From the NCBI GenBank assembly GCA_947473475.1, contig CANJBZ010000007.1, positions 1-64,000 on the forward strand: a stretch of 64,000 nt of DNA. Direction: 5' to 3'. The notes under the pieces are model-generated. The model made no database searches and was not told the origin of the DNA. It was given only the letters and a program-made list of their open reading frames with translations. The DNA is from Alphaproteobacteria bacterium. Its GTDB lineage: Bacteria; Pseudomonadota; Alphaproteobacteria; Micropepsales; Micropepsaceae. The translations under genes were made by a program, and so were the position numbers. Of this stretch, positions 27,305 through 35,341 are shown piece after piece; the stretch's first letter is position 1, and each line of letters starts with the position of its first letter.

Positions 27305-29253
27305 TGCAGGTAGGCCCGCAAACCGGCATACGCCGCGATGCCTGAAGACCGGATGGTGTAGACCTCCTGATATTTCCTGTTGAACAGGTTTTCGACGCGG
27401 CCGTAGAGCTGCCACATATCGCTGATCCTGTAATCGGCGCCTATATTGACCAGTGTGTAGCTGGGAAGAGTCACCTGTAACGGTCCGGACAGGGTGAAAT
27501 TCCGGTCCTGCTGTTCGCCGTTATAGCGCACCGTCAGGTTCGCGCCGAACCGCCCGCCGTCATCGCGCCACGCCACATTGGCGCTCGCGATATGAGGGGC
27601 GCGGCGCACCTCCTGCTCTCCGTCTTCCAACGCGTGCAAGTAAGTGTACGCGAGATCGACCCGCCATTGGTTACCGAGCCGCGCGGACAAACTGGTTTCA
27701 ATGCCGTCCCGCGGAGAAGCCAAGGTTGCGTTGCGCGGTGAAGCGGCAAATGTCGGCGGGAGAAAATCGACGACAATCTCGTCTTTCAGGCGCGCATTAA
27801 AATAGGTGATGTCGAAAACCGCCATGCGGCCGAACAGATTTTGGCTGAATCCGGCTTCCCATCCCTCGGATCGTTCCGGTTTCAGATTGGGATTGCCGGC
27901 AAAGGATCCCGGTCCCGAGGTGAATCCGTAAAGTTCATAGATGGTCGGTGCTTTGATCCCGGTGCCCAACGCAGCATGCGGCCGAAACCCGTTGTCGAGG
28001 CGATAGCTTGCTTGCAGCCGGTACGTGAAAGCATTCTCAAAGCGATAATTCTCATCGTAGCGGGCAGCGGCGCCCACCGAGAGGCGCTCGTCGAACACCG
28101 CCTCATATTCCGCAACGTAGCCGTAGTTGATCGAACCGTGGGTGCTCGTATCGGCGAATCCCGTCGGATCGGTGTTCTGATAGGTCTCGCGTTCGTAGTC
28201 GATCGCGCCGGTCAGGCGCTGCATCGTGCCGCCGCTGCTCAGGTCGAGCGAACTGACATAAGACGCGCGGAAGCGCCGGCCTTTGTCGCCAGAGTTGCGC
28301 TCGTCGGGCGCCGCGAAAAAACCGCCATAGCCGTCGCGTTTGGCATCGACGCCCTGGATGGAGACGTCGTTCTTCCAGCGTCCGTCGAAGCCATCAAACT
28401 CGGCTCCGAGCAGACCCATGATGCGCGAGTCTTTGTAATGCGCGTCGCTGTCGATCTCGAAGCCGTAGTGCGCGCCGGGCGGGAAGTTGAAATCCTGTTC
28501 GTTCTGATCCGCGCGCGTGGCGCTGTAGCGGGTGACGGCGCGAAGGCGGATGGCATCGTTCAGAGCATAGGAAAACTTGCCGCTCAGCGAGCCAATTTTC
28601 GTGCCCAGTTTGCGCGTGCCGAAATCGTTGTCGCGTGCTCCGGCGGTCGCGAAATATGCGGCGTTGACGGCGTAATCGAGCGCGCCGGAAACACCGGCGG
28701 CGCGCAGCGAGCCGTTGACGGTATCGAACGATCCGCCTTCCACGCGGCCACGAATGCCCGGCGTGTCCGTGCCGCTGGCGGTAATGTAGTGGATCACGCC
28801 GCCGATGGCGTCCGATCCGTAAAGCGCGCTCTGTTCGCCGCGAAGAACTTCCACTTTCGCCGCTTCATCCGTCAGCAGCGTGGCGAAATCGAATTCCCCG
28901 TAGAACGGATCGCTCGCTTTGATGCCGTCGATAAACGTCAGCGTGTGGTTGCTTTCCGCGCCGCGAATCCGAACCTGTGTGAAGCTGCCCACCGTGCCGG
29001 CGCGGCTAACCGCAACACCGGGCACGTCGCGCAACACGTCGGACAGAAGCGTGGTTTGCCGCAGTTCGATGTCCAGTGGTTCAAGCACCGTCGCTGATGC
29101 GCCCAGAAATTCGGAGCGAATCGATCCCAGACGCGATGCCGTCACGACAACATGCTCGACGGAATCGGATGCATCCTGCGCGTACGCCTGGAATGGTGCG
29201 GCGATAAATCCTGTACAATGAAAGAAGACGTAAGGCGGCGAAATTCTGCTCAT
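27301..29253 (-). CDS. btuB: TonB-dependent cobalamin receptor BtuB
   Basis: Outer-membrane receptor, 650 residues from ATG 29253 behind AAGGGGAGCC. Signal peptide to about AAPFQAYAQ, TonB box EHVVVTAS, plug domain with VPGVAVSRAGTVGSFTQVRIRGAES and LRGEQSALYGSDAIGGVI, then the 22-strand barrel with a terminal NLFNRKYQEVYTIRSSGIAAYAGLR. Oddity: the last residues are YLQ, not the aromatic residue usual for barrel proteins. First gene of the operon, directly under the cobalamin riboswitch. BtuB assignment rests on this control and on the btuFCD neighbours. Confidence 0.92.
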   Translation of the reverse strand: MSRISPPYVFFHCTGFIAAPFQAYAQDASDSVEHVVVTASRLGSIRSEFLGASATVLEPLDIELRQTTLLSDVLRDVPGVAVSRAGTVGSFTQVRIRGAESNHTLTFIDGIKASDPFYGEFDFATLLTDEAAKVEVLRGEQSALYGSDAIGGVIHYITASGTDTPGIRGRVEGGSFDTVNGSLRAAGVSGALDYAVNAAYFATAGARDNDFGTRKLGTKIGSLSGKFSYALNDAIRLRAVTRYSATRADQNEQDFNFPPGAHYGFEIDSDAHYKDSRIMGLLGAEFDGFDGRWKNDVSIQGVDAKRDGYGGFFAAPDERNSGDKGRRFRASYVSSLDLSSGGTMQRLTGAIDYERETYQNTDPTGFADTSTHGSINYGYVAEYEAVFDERLSVGAAARYDENYRFENAFTYRLQASYRLDNGFRPHAALGTGIKAPTIYELYGFTSGPGSFAGNPNLKPERSEGWEAGFSQNLFGRMAVFDITYFNARLKDEIVVDFLPPTFAASPRNATLASPRDGIETSLSARLGNQWRVDLAYTYLHALEDGEQEVRRAPHIASANVAWRDDGGRFGANLTVRYNGEQQDRNFTLSGPLQVTLPSYTLVNIGADYRISDMWQLYGRVENLFNRKYQEVYTIRSSGIAAYAGLRAYLQ

Positions 29254-29265
29254 GGCTCCCCTTTC

Positions 29266-29280
29266 GGACACTGCGTGTCC
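29266..29280 (-). promoter_or_regulatory. Hairpin beside the btuB ribosome site
   Basis: Perfect palindrome GGACAC-GCA-GTGTCC on the minus strand, ending immediately before GAAAGGGGAGCC and the btuB ATG. A second strong stem with a UUCG loop (GCGGCC-TTCG-GGCCGC) lies at about 29373-29388. Both lie between the aptamer and the start codon and may be parts of the riboswitch expression platform. No T run is seen, so control of translation is more likely than termination (inference). Confidence 0.4.
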
Positions 29281-29437
29281 GCTTGCGTTCGAACGAGCCG
29301 CAGCAACGCCATAGGCGTCGCGAACGGCGTTGAAACGGCAGGCCGGGTTTAATCGGCACACCGTCACACGCGGCCCGAAGGCCGCACGTCGCTCGCGGGA
29401 TTAGCCGTGCATGGAACTCACCTGGTTCCTGCATGAG

Positions 29438-29640
29438 CGACACGCACCGGCCGGTCTACTGGCTCGCGGGTCAGACGCGACATGCCCGCCTTCCCAGGAT
29501 TTCTCCCAGTGGCTGCGGTCCCGAATAACCGGGCCCGCTTGGGCATGCGCTCGCCGCTTACAGTTGCAGGGACAGCCGCAGATTGGGGAAAAACCCCGCT
29601 GCGTTCCCGTGGTAGCCCTCTCGGGCACCGGTGCGCATAA
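29438..29640 (-). promoter_or_regulatory. Cobalamin riboswitch (btuB leader)
   Basis: On the minus strand this leader shows, in order, GGTGCCCGAGAGGG with a following GGGAA, the GCGGGG stem, CGGCTGTCCCTGCAACTG then TAAGCGG, a long variable arm, CCACTGGGAGAAATCCTGGGAAGG and the B12 box GAGCCAGTAGACCGGCC at about 29450-29466. This order and these words define the AdoCbl-type riboswitch. It precedes btuB by about 185 bases and so should repress btuB-btuF-btuC-btuD-pduO when cobalamin is plentiful. Confidence 0.95.
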
Positions 29641-29777
29641 GCGAGAAATCAATCTCGCTTGGGCCGAACACTCGTCCTTCAGCTTCGCGCCGTCAAGCGC
29701 GAATCGGGATGCCCTCGCGGTTACACAAAGGCTGCGCCATAATGCCGGTGCAGAAGTTTTTTTCGTGAAAGAAAGTC

Positions 29778-30434
29778 ATGACTCCGCCCCAACTCGATCT
29801 GATGGTTATCGTCGATGTGATTTGCCCCTGGTGCTATGTCGGCAAACGCCGGCTGGAAAAAGCGTTGGCACTTCTTGGCAGCGATGTTGGTGTGCATGTC
29901 AGCTGGCTGCCGTTCGAACTCAACCCCGGTATGCCCAAAGAAGGCATCGAGCGGCGCGAATATCGCATCAAGAAATTCGGATCGTGGGAGCGTTCGCTGC
30001 AACTCGATGCGCAACTGGCGGAGCAGGGCGTCAAAGAAGGTCTGGCCTTCCGCTACGATTTGCAGGCGCGTACACCCAACACATTCGACGCGCATCGGCT
30101 GATACGCCTGGCGGGGCAGGGGCCGTTTCAGACAACGCTGGTCGAGACGTTATTCCGCGGATACTTCACGCAAGGGCGCGACATTGGAAATGCGGAAACG
30201 CTTGCGGAGATCGCTGCCGAAAGCGGGATGGATCGCGCTGAGGTGCTTGCGTTTCTAAGGACGGATGAACTCGCCGGCGAGGTGCGGCAATATGAAGATG
30301 TGGCGCGCAACGCCGGAATCACCGGCGTGCCTGCCTTCGTGGCAAACCGCCGTCCTGTATTGTCAGGGGCGCATCCGCCCGAAACAATCGCGGCAGCGCT
30401 CAGGGACGTTCTGGGGCTTGCTCCGGTGGTGTGA
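29778..30434 (+). CDS. DsbA family oxidoreductase, FrnE-like
   Basis: 218 residues, no signal peptide, so cytosolic. Thioredoxin fold with CPWC at residues 16-19 (VICPWCYVG), helical insertion, and the late cis-Pro segment AGITGVPAFVANRRPVLSGAHP. This matches the FrnE/2-hydroxychromene-carboxylate isomerase-like group that handles cytosolic disulfides under stress. ATG 29778 follows GAAAG. Its 3' end overlaps the remnant of a decarboxylase-like gene on the other strand. Confidence 0.88.
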   Translation: MTPPQLDLMVIVDVICPWCYVGKRRLEKALALLGSDVGVHVSWLPFELNPGMPKEGIERREYRIKKFGSWERSLQLDAQLAEQGVKEGLAFRYDLQARTPNTFDAHRLIRLAGQGPFQTTLVETLFRGYFTQGRDIGNAETLAEIAAESGMDRAEVLAFLRTDELAGEVRQYEDVARNAGITGVPAFVANRRPVLSGAHPPETIAAALRDVLGLAPVV

Positions 30435-30588
30435 CGCCGCGGCATTTGCCTCTTTCAGCACATCTTCCATCCACGTCATCGAGTGGACCCGCTTCGGCGC
30501 AAGCCTCACCCAGGTTCTGGTACGCAGCCCAGATCTCCGGGTGACGGCTTGCGATACGCTGCGCGCCAGCTGGCAGTCTTTCGCTCAT
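30363..30588 (-). pseudogene. Remnant of a carboxymuconolactone decarboxylase-like gene with internal deletion
   Basis: From ATG 30588 one frame reads a typical N-terminus of a CMD/AhpD-like protein (LPAGAQRIASRHPEIWAAY then NLGEACAEAGPLD). Directly after, a second frame reads a family-like C-terminus, MTWMEDVLKEANAA. The middle, which holds the CxxC/His active site in intact relatives, is missing, and the frame changes at the joint. The ATG overlaps the TGA of the upstream gene (ATGA), showing it was once cotranslated. Its tail overlaps the DsbA gene. The first frame alone would make 62 residues ending at 30400. Confidence 0.5.
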
Positions 30589-31016
30589 GCCTCAGCAGAA
30601 GGCTGCGACCGAGCGCGACGCGCGCCTTTGGTGCGCTTGGCTTGCGGTTTGCTCTTCTCACCGTTCACGGCGGACATCTTGTTGGCTGCCGCGCGGCGCG
30701 ATTGTTTCGTACGAGCGCTTACCGCGACCGTCCTCCCAACCGGCTTACTATCGCGATGCCACCATGCCTCAAGCGCCGAAATTCCGGTGATACGCTCTTT
30801 ATTCCGCCACAGCGCATAAAGACCGCCCGCAATGGCGCCGATGCCGAGCGAGGCCGCGCCGACAATCGCCGTGGCATTTGATTTCTGAGAAGCACGGCCA
30901 GCCTTGGCCCAATCTTCCAATTGCGCCGCAACACCGCGCGCTGCGTGTGCCGCGCTATTCGCCGCTGTCCGCACGTCCTTCGCATCCGGTAATGCCGTCC
31001 CGAAATACTTGCGCAT
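30585..31016 (-). CDS. Stress-linked membrane protein with basic tail
   Basis: 143 residues from ATG 31016, five bases behind GGGGA; an ATG at 31028 lacks a ribosome site. An amphipathic N-terminal part (DVRTAANSAAHAARGVAAQ) resembles membrane-associated stress proteins, followed by one glycine-rich helix around 50-70 and a Lys/Arg/Ala-rich tail (about 95-143). I do not recognise the family. A perfect EcfG-type promoter lies directly upstream, which suggests general-stress control. Confidence 0.65.
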   Translation of the reverse strand: MRKYFGTALPDAKDVRTAANSAAHAARGVAAQLEDWAKAGRASQKSNATAIVGAASLGIGAIAGGLYALWRNKERITGISALEAWWHRDSKPVGRTVAVSARTKQSRRAAANKMSAVNGEKSKPQAKRTKGARRARSQPSAEA

Positions 31017-31046
31017 ATGTGTCCCCATGAGAAATTGCGGCGAGAC

Positions 31047-31072
31047 AACGTGTAGTCAGCCCCATCGGTTCC
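31047..31072 (-). promoter_or_regulatory. EcfG-type general stress promoter, minus strand
   Basis: GGAAC at 31072-31068 and CGTT at 31050-31047 with a 17-base spacer, an exact match to the alphaproteobacterial EcfG consensus GGAAC-N16/17-CGTT. A transcript start near 31040 leaves a 24-base leader before ATG 31016. Confidence 0.65.
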
Positions 31073-31115
31073 GCCGCGCCAAAGCTAGCGCCGCGCGTCG
31101 AATACAATTGTGATG

Positions 31116-31140
31116 GGAACGTTCTCGATTTCTGCGTGTT
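31116..31140 (+). promoter_or_regulatory. EcfG-like promoter, plus strand
   Basis: GGAAC at 31116-31120, 16-base spacer, TGTT at 31137-31140: one mismatch from the EcfG consensus. It is about 30 bases upstream of ATG 31171 and drives two stress-type genes away from the divergent EcfG promoter on the other strand. Confidence 0.45.
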
Positions 31141-31170
31141 CTTCAGGCAACGCAACACGGAGGAAATCCC

Positions 31171-31485
31171 ATGCGCTTTGTCATGCCTGCAGCAGCAGCT
31201 GCCACCCTTATCGCTTTTTCCGCTTTTGCCCAACCCGCGGCGAATAACAATGCACCCAGCAATCCGGCCGTGAAGACCACGGAAGGCAACAATCCCGGCG
31301 CTCCGGCGTCAGGCGCGAACAGCTTCACTGAAGGCCAAGCCAAAGCGCGGATGGAAGCGCGCGGTTACGCCAGCGTTTCAGGATTGGCCAAAGACAACCA
31401 GGGAATCTGGCGCGGCAAGGCCATGCAGAACGGTAAAGCCGTCAACGTCACGCTCGATTACCAGGGCAACGTGACCGTCAACTGA
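31171..31485 (+). CDS. Small exported protein, PepSY-like
   Basis: 104 residues; ATG 31171 behind ACGGAGGAAA. Signal peptide to about FSAFAQP, an Asn/Pro/Ala-rich linker (about 22-55), then a compact domain EGQAKARMEARGY...GIWRGKAMQNGKAVNVTLDYQG that looks like a single PepSY/DUF-type alpha-beta unit. Probably periplasmic. Under an EcfG-like promoter and 34 bases ahead of the stress protein gene at 31520, so likely cotranscribed. Confidence 0.75.
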   Translation: MRFVMPAAAAATLIAFSAFAQPAANNNAPSNPAVKTTEGNNPGAPASGANSFTEGQAKARMEARGYASVSGLAKDNQGIWRGKAMQNGKAVNVTLDYQGNVTVN

Positions 31486-31519
31486 GCCGTACAACTGAAC
31501 TTTAAAAAGGATTGTTCCT

Positions 31520-32170
31520 ATGACCGTCACGATTTCTCGCCTGTACGACGATTATTCGGCCGCAAGCCAAGCCGTTCGCGATTTGGAAGCTGCGGGACTC
31601 TCGTCCAACGACATCAGCATCGTCGCCAGCAATGCGGACAATTGGTACAGCGATAAGCGCTCGGATTCGCGTATGGACCGGGTGGACACTGACCGCGATG
31701 GCACGGATGACCGCGTCGAAGGCGCCGAAGCGGGTGCCGGAATCGGCGCTGTTTTAGGCGGCGCTGCGGGCCTGCTTGCCGGTCTTGGCCTCCTTGCCAT
31801 TCCCGGTATCGGGCCGGTTGTTGCCGCCGGGTGGCTGGTCGCAACGGGGGCTGGAGCCCTTGCGGTTGGTGCGGCCGGCGGCATCATCGGCGCCCTGACG
31901 CAGTCAGGCGTGAGCAAGGAAGATGCACACGTCTATGCCGAAGGCGTGCGCCGTGGCGGCACGCTGGTGACGGCACGCGTCCCCGATGGCGAGCGTACAC
32001 GCTACGAAGCCATCCTGGACAGCTCCGCGATCAACATTCGCGAACGCGGCGAAGCCTACCGCCGTGGCGGCTGGTCCGGCTTCGAAGAAAAGGCGCCGGC
32101 TTATTCAGCGGAACAAGCGCGCCGGGAACGGGAAACCTACGGTTCGACCGGTATGGGGCCCCCGCTCTAA
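31520..32170 (+). CDS. General stress protein 17M-like protein with glycine-zipper membrane region
   Basis: 216 residues. N-terminal 17M-type domain (VTISRLYDDYSAASQAVRDL...LSSNDISIVASN) followed by a Gly/Ala-rich segment of about 70 residues (roughly 68-135) able to form two helices with glycine zippers, then VSKEDAHVYAEGVRRGGTLVTARV, a second half of the domain. The tail is charged. ATG 31520 follows AAAGGA. The terminator at 32193 ends the transcript. Role in desiccation or envelope stress is inferred from family and promoter. Confidence 0.82.
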   Translation: MTVTISRLYDDYSAASQAVRDLEAAGLSSNDISIVASNADNWYSDKRSDSRMDRVDTDRDGTDDRVEGAEAGAGIGAVLGGAAGLLAGLGLLAIPGIGPVVAAGWLVATGAGALAVGAAGGIIGALTQSGVSKEDAHVYAEGVRRGGTLVTARVPDGERTRYEAILDSSAINIRERGEAYRRGGWSGFEEKAPAYSAEQARRERETYGSTGMGPPL

Positions 32171-32192
32171 ACCGAGTTGCCATACACCAACG

Positions 32193-32228
32193 CAAAAGGC
32201 CTCGCCCTCCGGCGGGGCCTTTTTTTCG
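32193..32228 (+). terminator. Rho-independent terminator after the stress genes
   Basis: AAAAGGCCTCGCC-CTCC-GGCGGGGCCT stem-loop followed by eight T, with an A run on the 5' side. Strong and correctly placed 23 bases past the stop codon at 32170. Confidence 0.9.
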
Positions 32229-32280
32229 TGCGCGCCCGAGAACTCTTGGCGCGCTGGTGCCGATTGCGTAAAGATTGGGG

Positions 32281-33657
32281 ATGGAAAATTCGCTGCAACC
32301 GGCAAGCGTTGCCGGAACCTTTTATCCCGCCGATCCGACCGAACTCGCCGCGGGCGTCGATGCCAGTCTGGCACGCGCGGCTCCGCCGCCCTTGGCGCCC
32401 AAAGCGGTCATAGCTCCGCATGCGGGGCACATTTATTCCGGCGATGTGGCGGCGTCCGCCTACCGCCTGCTCGCTCAGCGCAAGGGCGAGATAAAGCGCG
32501 TCATCCTGCTCGGTCCGAACCATCGTAAACCCGTTCGCGGAATGGCGCTGTCGCCGGCGGATGCTTGGGAGACGCCGTTCGGCCCGTTGCCTGTGGCGAA
32601 AGAGGCGCGCGATTTGCTCGCGCGTCAGCCGGGAGTAGCGGTCGACCCGAGCCCCTTCGTGAACGAGCACAGTCTCGAAGTGCATTTGCCCTTCATTCAC
32701 CGCACGCTTGGCGAGGTGGAAATCCTGCCGGTTCTCGTCGGGCAGACTCCGAAGGAGGCCGTGTCCGGCGCGTTGGATATGCTGTGGGGCGGACCGGAAA
32801 CCGCGATCATCGTGTCGTCGGACTTAAGCCACTACCACGATTACGCGACCTGTCAGACGAAGGACGAGGAAACGACGGTCGCCATCGAGCGGCTGCAAGC
32901 GCAAGGCTGCGATGGCGATCGCGCCTGCGGGCGGTTTTCCATCCATGGGCTTCTCGATCAGGCGCAACGCCGCGATTTGCGCGTGACCGCCATCGACGTG
33001 CGCAATTCCGGCGACACGCGCGGGCCCCGCGACCGCGTGGTCGGCTACGGTTCGTTTGCTTTTGAGTACGCGCATTCGGCGCAGCTCGATGCCGGCACGC
33101 GGGACCTTTTGATGCGCATCGCCAAGGAAGTCGTAAAGCAGGGCGCGAACAATCCAGGCGGCGGCGTGACGGTGAAATTCCAGGGGCCGATCCCGCGTGT
33201 GCTCCGCGCGCAACGCGCCACCTTCGTGACGCTGAAGATCGGCGACCGCCTGCGCGGTTGCCGCGGCTCACTCGCGCCGCATAAGAGCCTGATTAACGAC
33301 GTCGTAGAGAACGCACGCAAATCCGCCTTCGACGATCCGCGCTTTCCGCCGCTGACGCCGGCGGAATTGGATCAGATCAATTTCCACATCTCGATCCTCT
33401 CGACACCGCGGCGCATTCGCGTCGAAACCGAAGCGGAGTTGGCACGCGCGCTGAGGCCCGACATTGACGGCCTCATCATCCGCGATGCCGGCAAGCAGGC
33501 GATCTTCTTGCCGAGCGTCTGGGAAAGCATCCACGATCCCCTTAGCTTCATCCGTCACCTGAAACACAAAGCGGGCCTGCCGGCGGATCATTGGTCGCCG
33601 TCGTTTGAGGCGTTCCGTTACGTCACGGAAAGCTTCGGCGACACCGCCGCGCATTAG
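32281..33657 (+). CDS. AmmeMemoRadiSam proteins B and A fused (Memo-AMMECR1)
   Basis: 458 residues from ATG 32281 (TTG 32275 is an alternative). N-terminal Memo domain, about 1-265: AGTFYPADPTEL, APHAGHIYSGDVAA, NEHSLEVHLPF and SSDLSHYHDY carry the conserved His and Asp residues. C-terminal AMMECR1 domain, about 275-455: TFVTLKIGDRLRGCRGSLAP, then DPRFPPLTPAEL and LPSVWESIHDP. These are usually separate proteins next to a dedicated radical SAM enzyme; here B and A are one chain and the radical SAM gene is convergent at 33903. Biochemical role of the system is not established. Confidence 0.92.
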   Translation: MENSLQPASVAGTFYPADPTELAAGVDASLARAAPPPLAPKAVIAPHAGHIYSGDVAASAYRLLAQRKGEIKRVILLGPNHRKPVRGMALSPADAWETPFGPLPVAKEARDLLARQPGVAVDPSPFVNEHSLEVHLPFIHRTLGEVEILPVLVGQTPKEAVSGALDMLWGGPETAIIVSSDLSHYHDYATCQTKDEETTVAIERLQAQGCDGDRACGRFSIHGLLDQAQRRDLRVTAIDVRNSGDTRGPRDRVVGYGSFAFEYAHSAQLDAGTRDLLMRIAKEVVKQGANNPGGGVTVKFQGPIPRVLRAQRATFVTLKIGDRLRGCRGSLAPHKSLINDVVENARKSAFDDPRFPPLTPAELDQINFHISILSTPRRIRVETEAELARALRPDIDGLIIRDAGKQAIFLPSVWESIHDPLSFIRHLKHKAGLPADHWSPSFEAFRYVTESFGDTAAH

Positions 33658-33699
33658 AGACGTTTGCGTTGAGGGGAGCCTCTTCTCAAAGCTAAACTC

Positions 33700-33820
33700 A
33701 CCATGGCCGCCCTTGAGGCGGCCACCCAGCGCGCCCGCGTCGGCGGGCGCAAAAGAATCATCGGCTCGCAGACGCTCGCCTGCTGGTTGGCCGGCTCGGA
33801 GGCCGGCCACGGTGAGAGAT
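33700..33820. repeat. 121-bp dispersed structured repeat, copy 1
   Basis: Nearly identical in length and sequence to 51565-51685. Begins with a hairpin GGCCGCC-CTTGA-GGCGGCC, has a conserved middle CGGGCGCAAAAGAATCAT, and ends with GGCCGGC-TCGGAG-GCCGGCC and GGTGAGAGAT. The other copy has GGCCGGG-CTTGA-CCCGGCC in the first stem: two compensatory pair changes. It lies between the convergent Memo-AMMECR1 and radical SAM genes. Confidence 0.85.
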
Positions 33821-33902
33821 CTTAATTTCATCCACCCAAACAACAATAGGCCCTGCGTGTTTCGAGGCGTTGCTTCGCAACGCTCCTCAGCATGACGAAG
33901 TG

Positions 33903-35018
33903 CTAGGCTGAGGTAGTCGCGAAATTTGCCAGCCTGACCGGCTGGCGCTTCGGGCCCCATGTTCCGGCGGGGCCGTCGAAAACGCCGGCGCATTGGGTGC
34001 CGCACGACAGACAATGTCCCTGAGCATCCAGACGCCACGTGCCAAGGGCATACCAGTCGCGCTCGATCAGGCACGAGCCGCAGTGGTGGCAAAAGGTGCT
34101 TTGCCGTCCGATGTCGTGGACATTGCCGGTATAAGTGTATCGGACACCTTGCTCCATCGCGATGCGGCGTGCGGCAGCGAGCGTGGCGTGCGGCGTGCGC
34201 TCCTTCCCCAGCATGCGGTAGTCGGGATGAAACGCCGAGAAATGCAGCGGCACGTCGGGGCCTAACTTGTCCACGACCCAGCGCGATAACCGTTCGATCT
34301 CCTTGGGGGAATCGTTCTCGCCCGGAATGAGCAACGTGGTGATTTCAAACCACGTCTTGGTCTCGTGCTTCAGATATTCCAGGGTGTCGAGCACCGGCGC
34401 GAGATGCGACTTGGTGATCTTGAAATAGAAATCCTCGGTGAAGGCTTTCAGGTCGACATTGGCCGCATCGATGTGCCGGTAAAATTCCGCGCGCGGCGCG
34501 GGGCTCATATAGCCCGCGGTCACGGACACCGTTTTGATTCCCCTGGCGTGGCAGGCTTCCGCCACGTCGATGGCATATTCAAAAAAGATCGTGGGATCGT
34601 TGTAGGTGAACGCAATCGAGCGGCAGCCGAGCTTCACGCAGGCATCCGCCAGCATCTCCGGCGTTGCGCGGTCGGCCAGCGTATCGGTTTCGCGGCTCTT
34701 GGAGATGTCGTGATTTTGGCAAAAGGAGCACGAGAGGTTGCACCCCGCCGTGCCGAACGACAGCACGGGTGTTCCGGGCAGAAAATGGTTCAGCGGCTTC
34801 TTTTCGATAGGATCGACGCAAAAACCGGACGAACGACCCCATGTCTTCAGGACGATCTGCCCGCCCTCTGCGGCACGAACGAAGCACAAGCCCCGCTGGC
34901 CCTCATGCAATTTGCATTCGCGCGGGCACACGTCGCAGCGAATACGCCCGTCGTCCAGCCTGGTCCAATGCCGGGTCGGAACGGTGTCTGAGGGGAATGG
35001 GCTGGGGTCCGGTATCAT
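33903..35018 (-). CDS. AmmeMemoRadiSam system radical SAM enzyme
   Basis: 371 residues. An N-terminal Cys cluster CDVCPRECKLHEGQRGLC precedes the radical SAM site CNLSCSFCQNHDISK (Cys-x3-Cys-x2-Cys) near residue 95. The middle part matches pyruvate-formate-lyase-activase-like enzymes (TYNDPTIFFEYA, SVTAGYMSP, DLKAFTEDFY). The C-terminus has a zinc-ribbon-like CHHCGSCL...CLSCGTQC. Partner of the fused Memo-AMMECR1 gene next door; the two genes converge on a dispersed repeat instead of forming the usual operon. Confidence 0.92.
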   Translation of the reverse strand: MIPDPSPFPSDTVPTRHWTRLDDGRIRCDVCPRECKLHEGQRGLCFVRAAEGGQIVLKTWGRSSGFCVDPIEKKPLNHFLPGTPVLSFGTAGCNLSCSFCQNHDISKSRETDTLADRATPEMLADACVKLGCRSIAFTYNDPTIFFEYAIDVAEACHARGIKTVSVTAGYMSPAPRAEFYRHIDAANVDLKAFTEDFYFKITKSHLAPVLDTLEYLKHETKTWFEITTLLIPGENDSPKEIERLSRWVVDKLGPDVPLHFSAFHPDYRMLGKERTPHATLAAARRIAMEQGVRYTYTGNVHDIGRQSTFCHHCGSCLIERDWYALGTWRLDAQGHCLSCGTQCAGVFDGPAGTWGPKRQPVRLANFATTSA

Positions 35019-35341
35019 CGTTGCAGGCGCCGACGTGGGTGGTGAATTGTGAATAGGTGCGTAGCGGGGGGATTAGGGAGACTCTATTACTTTCTGTTCA
35101 CCCCTCTCGCTTGACGGGCACCATGCAGCGCATAGGCAAGAAGGCCAATCTAGGCGAGGTTTAAGGCGCCCGTCGATGACCCGCGCAAAGTTCCCTGCAA
35201 TTGCCGTCGATCCTAGGTACGTTTCCCAAGTTGCGGGTTAGGAAAAATTTAGAATACAAACGGAAAATTAAACCCATTTCCGTGAGGATGGGTGGGGAGT
35301 GCCCGCCACGGGGCGGATTCGCCGGCCGAAAGGTAGCTGCC
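35019..35341. other. Intergenic leader between radical SAM and histidine kinase genes
   Basis: 323 bases without a supportable gene. It holds a small hairpin around CCCAT...ATGGG at 35273-35293 just ahead of the kinase gene and an AT-rich stretch (35240-35275) that is unlike the surrounding GC-rich DNA and likely includes promoter elements. I could not place a convincing promoter. Confidence 0.4.
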
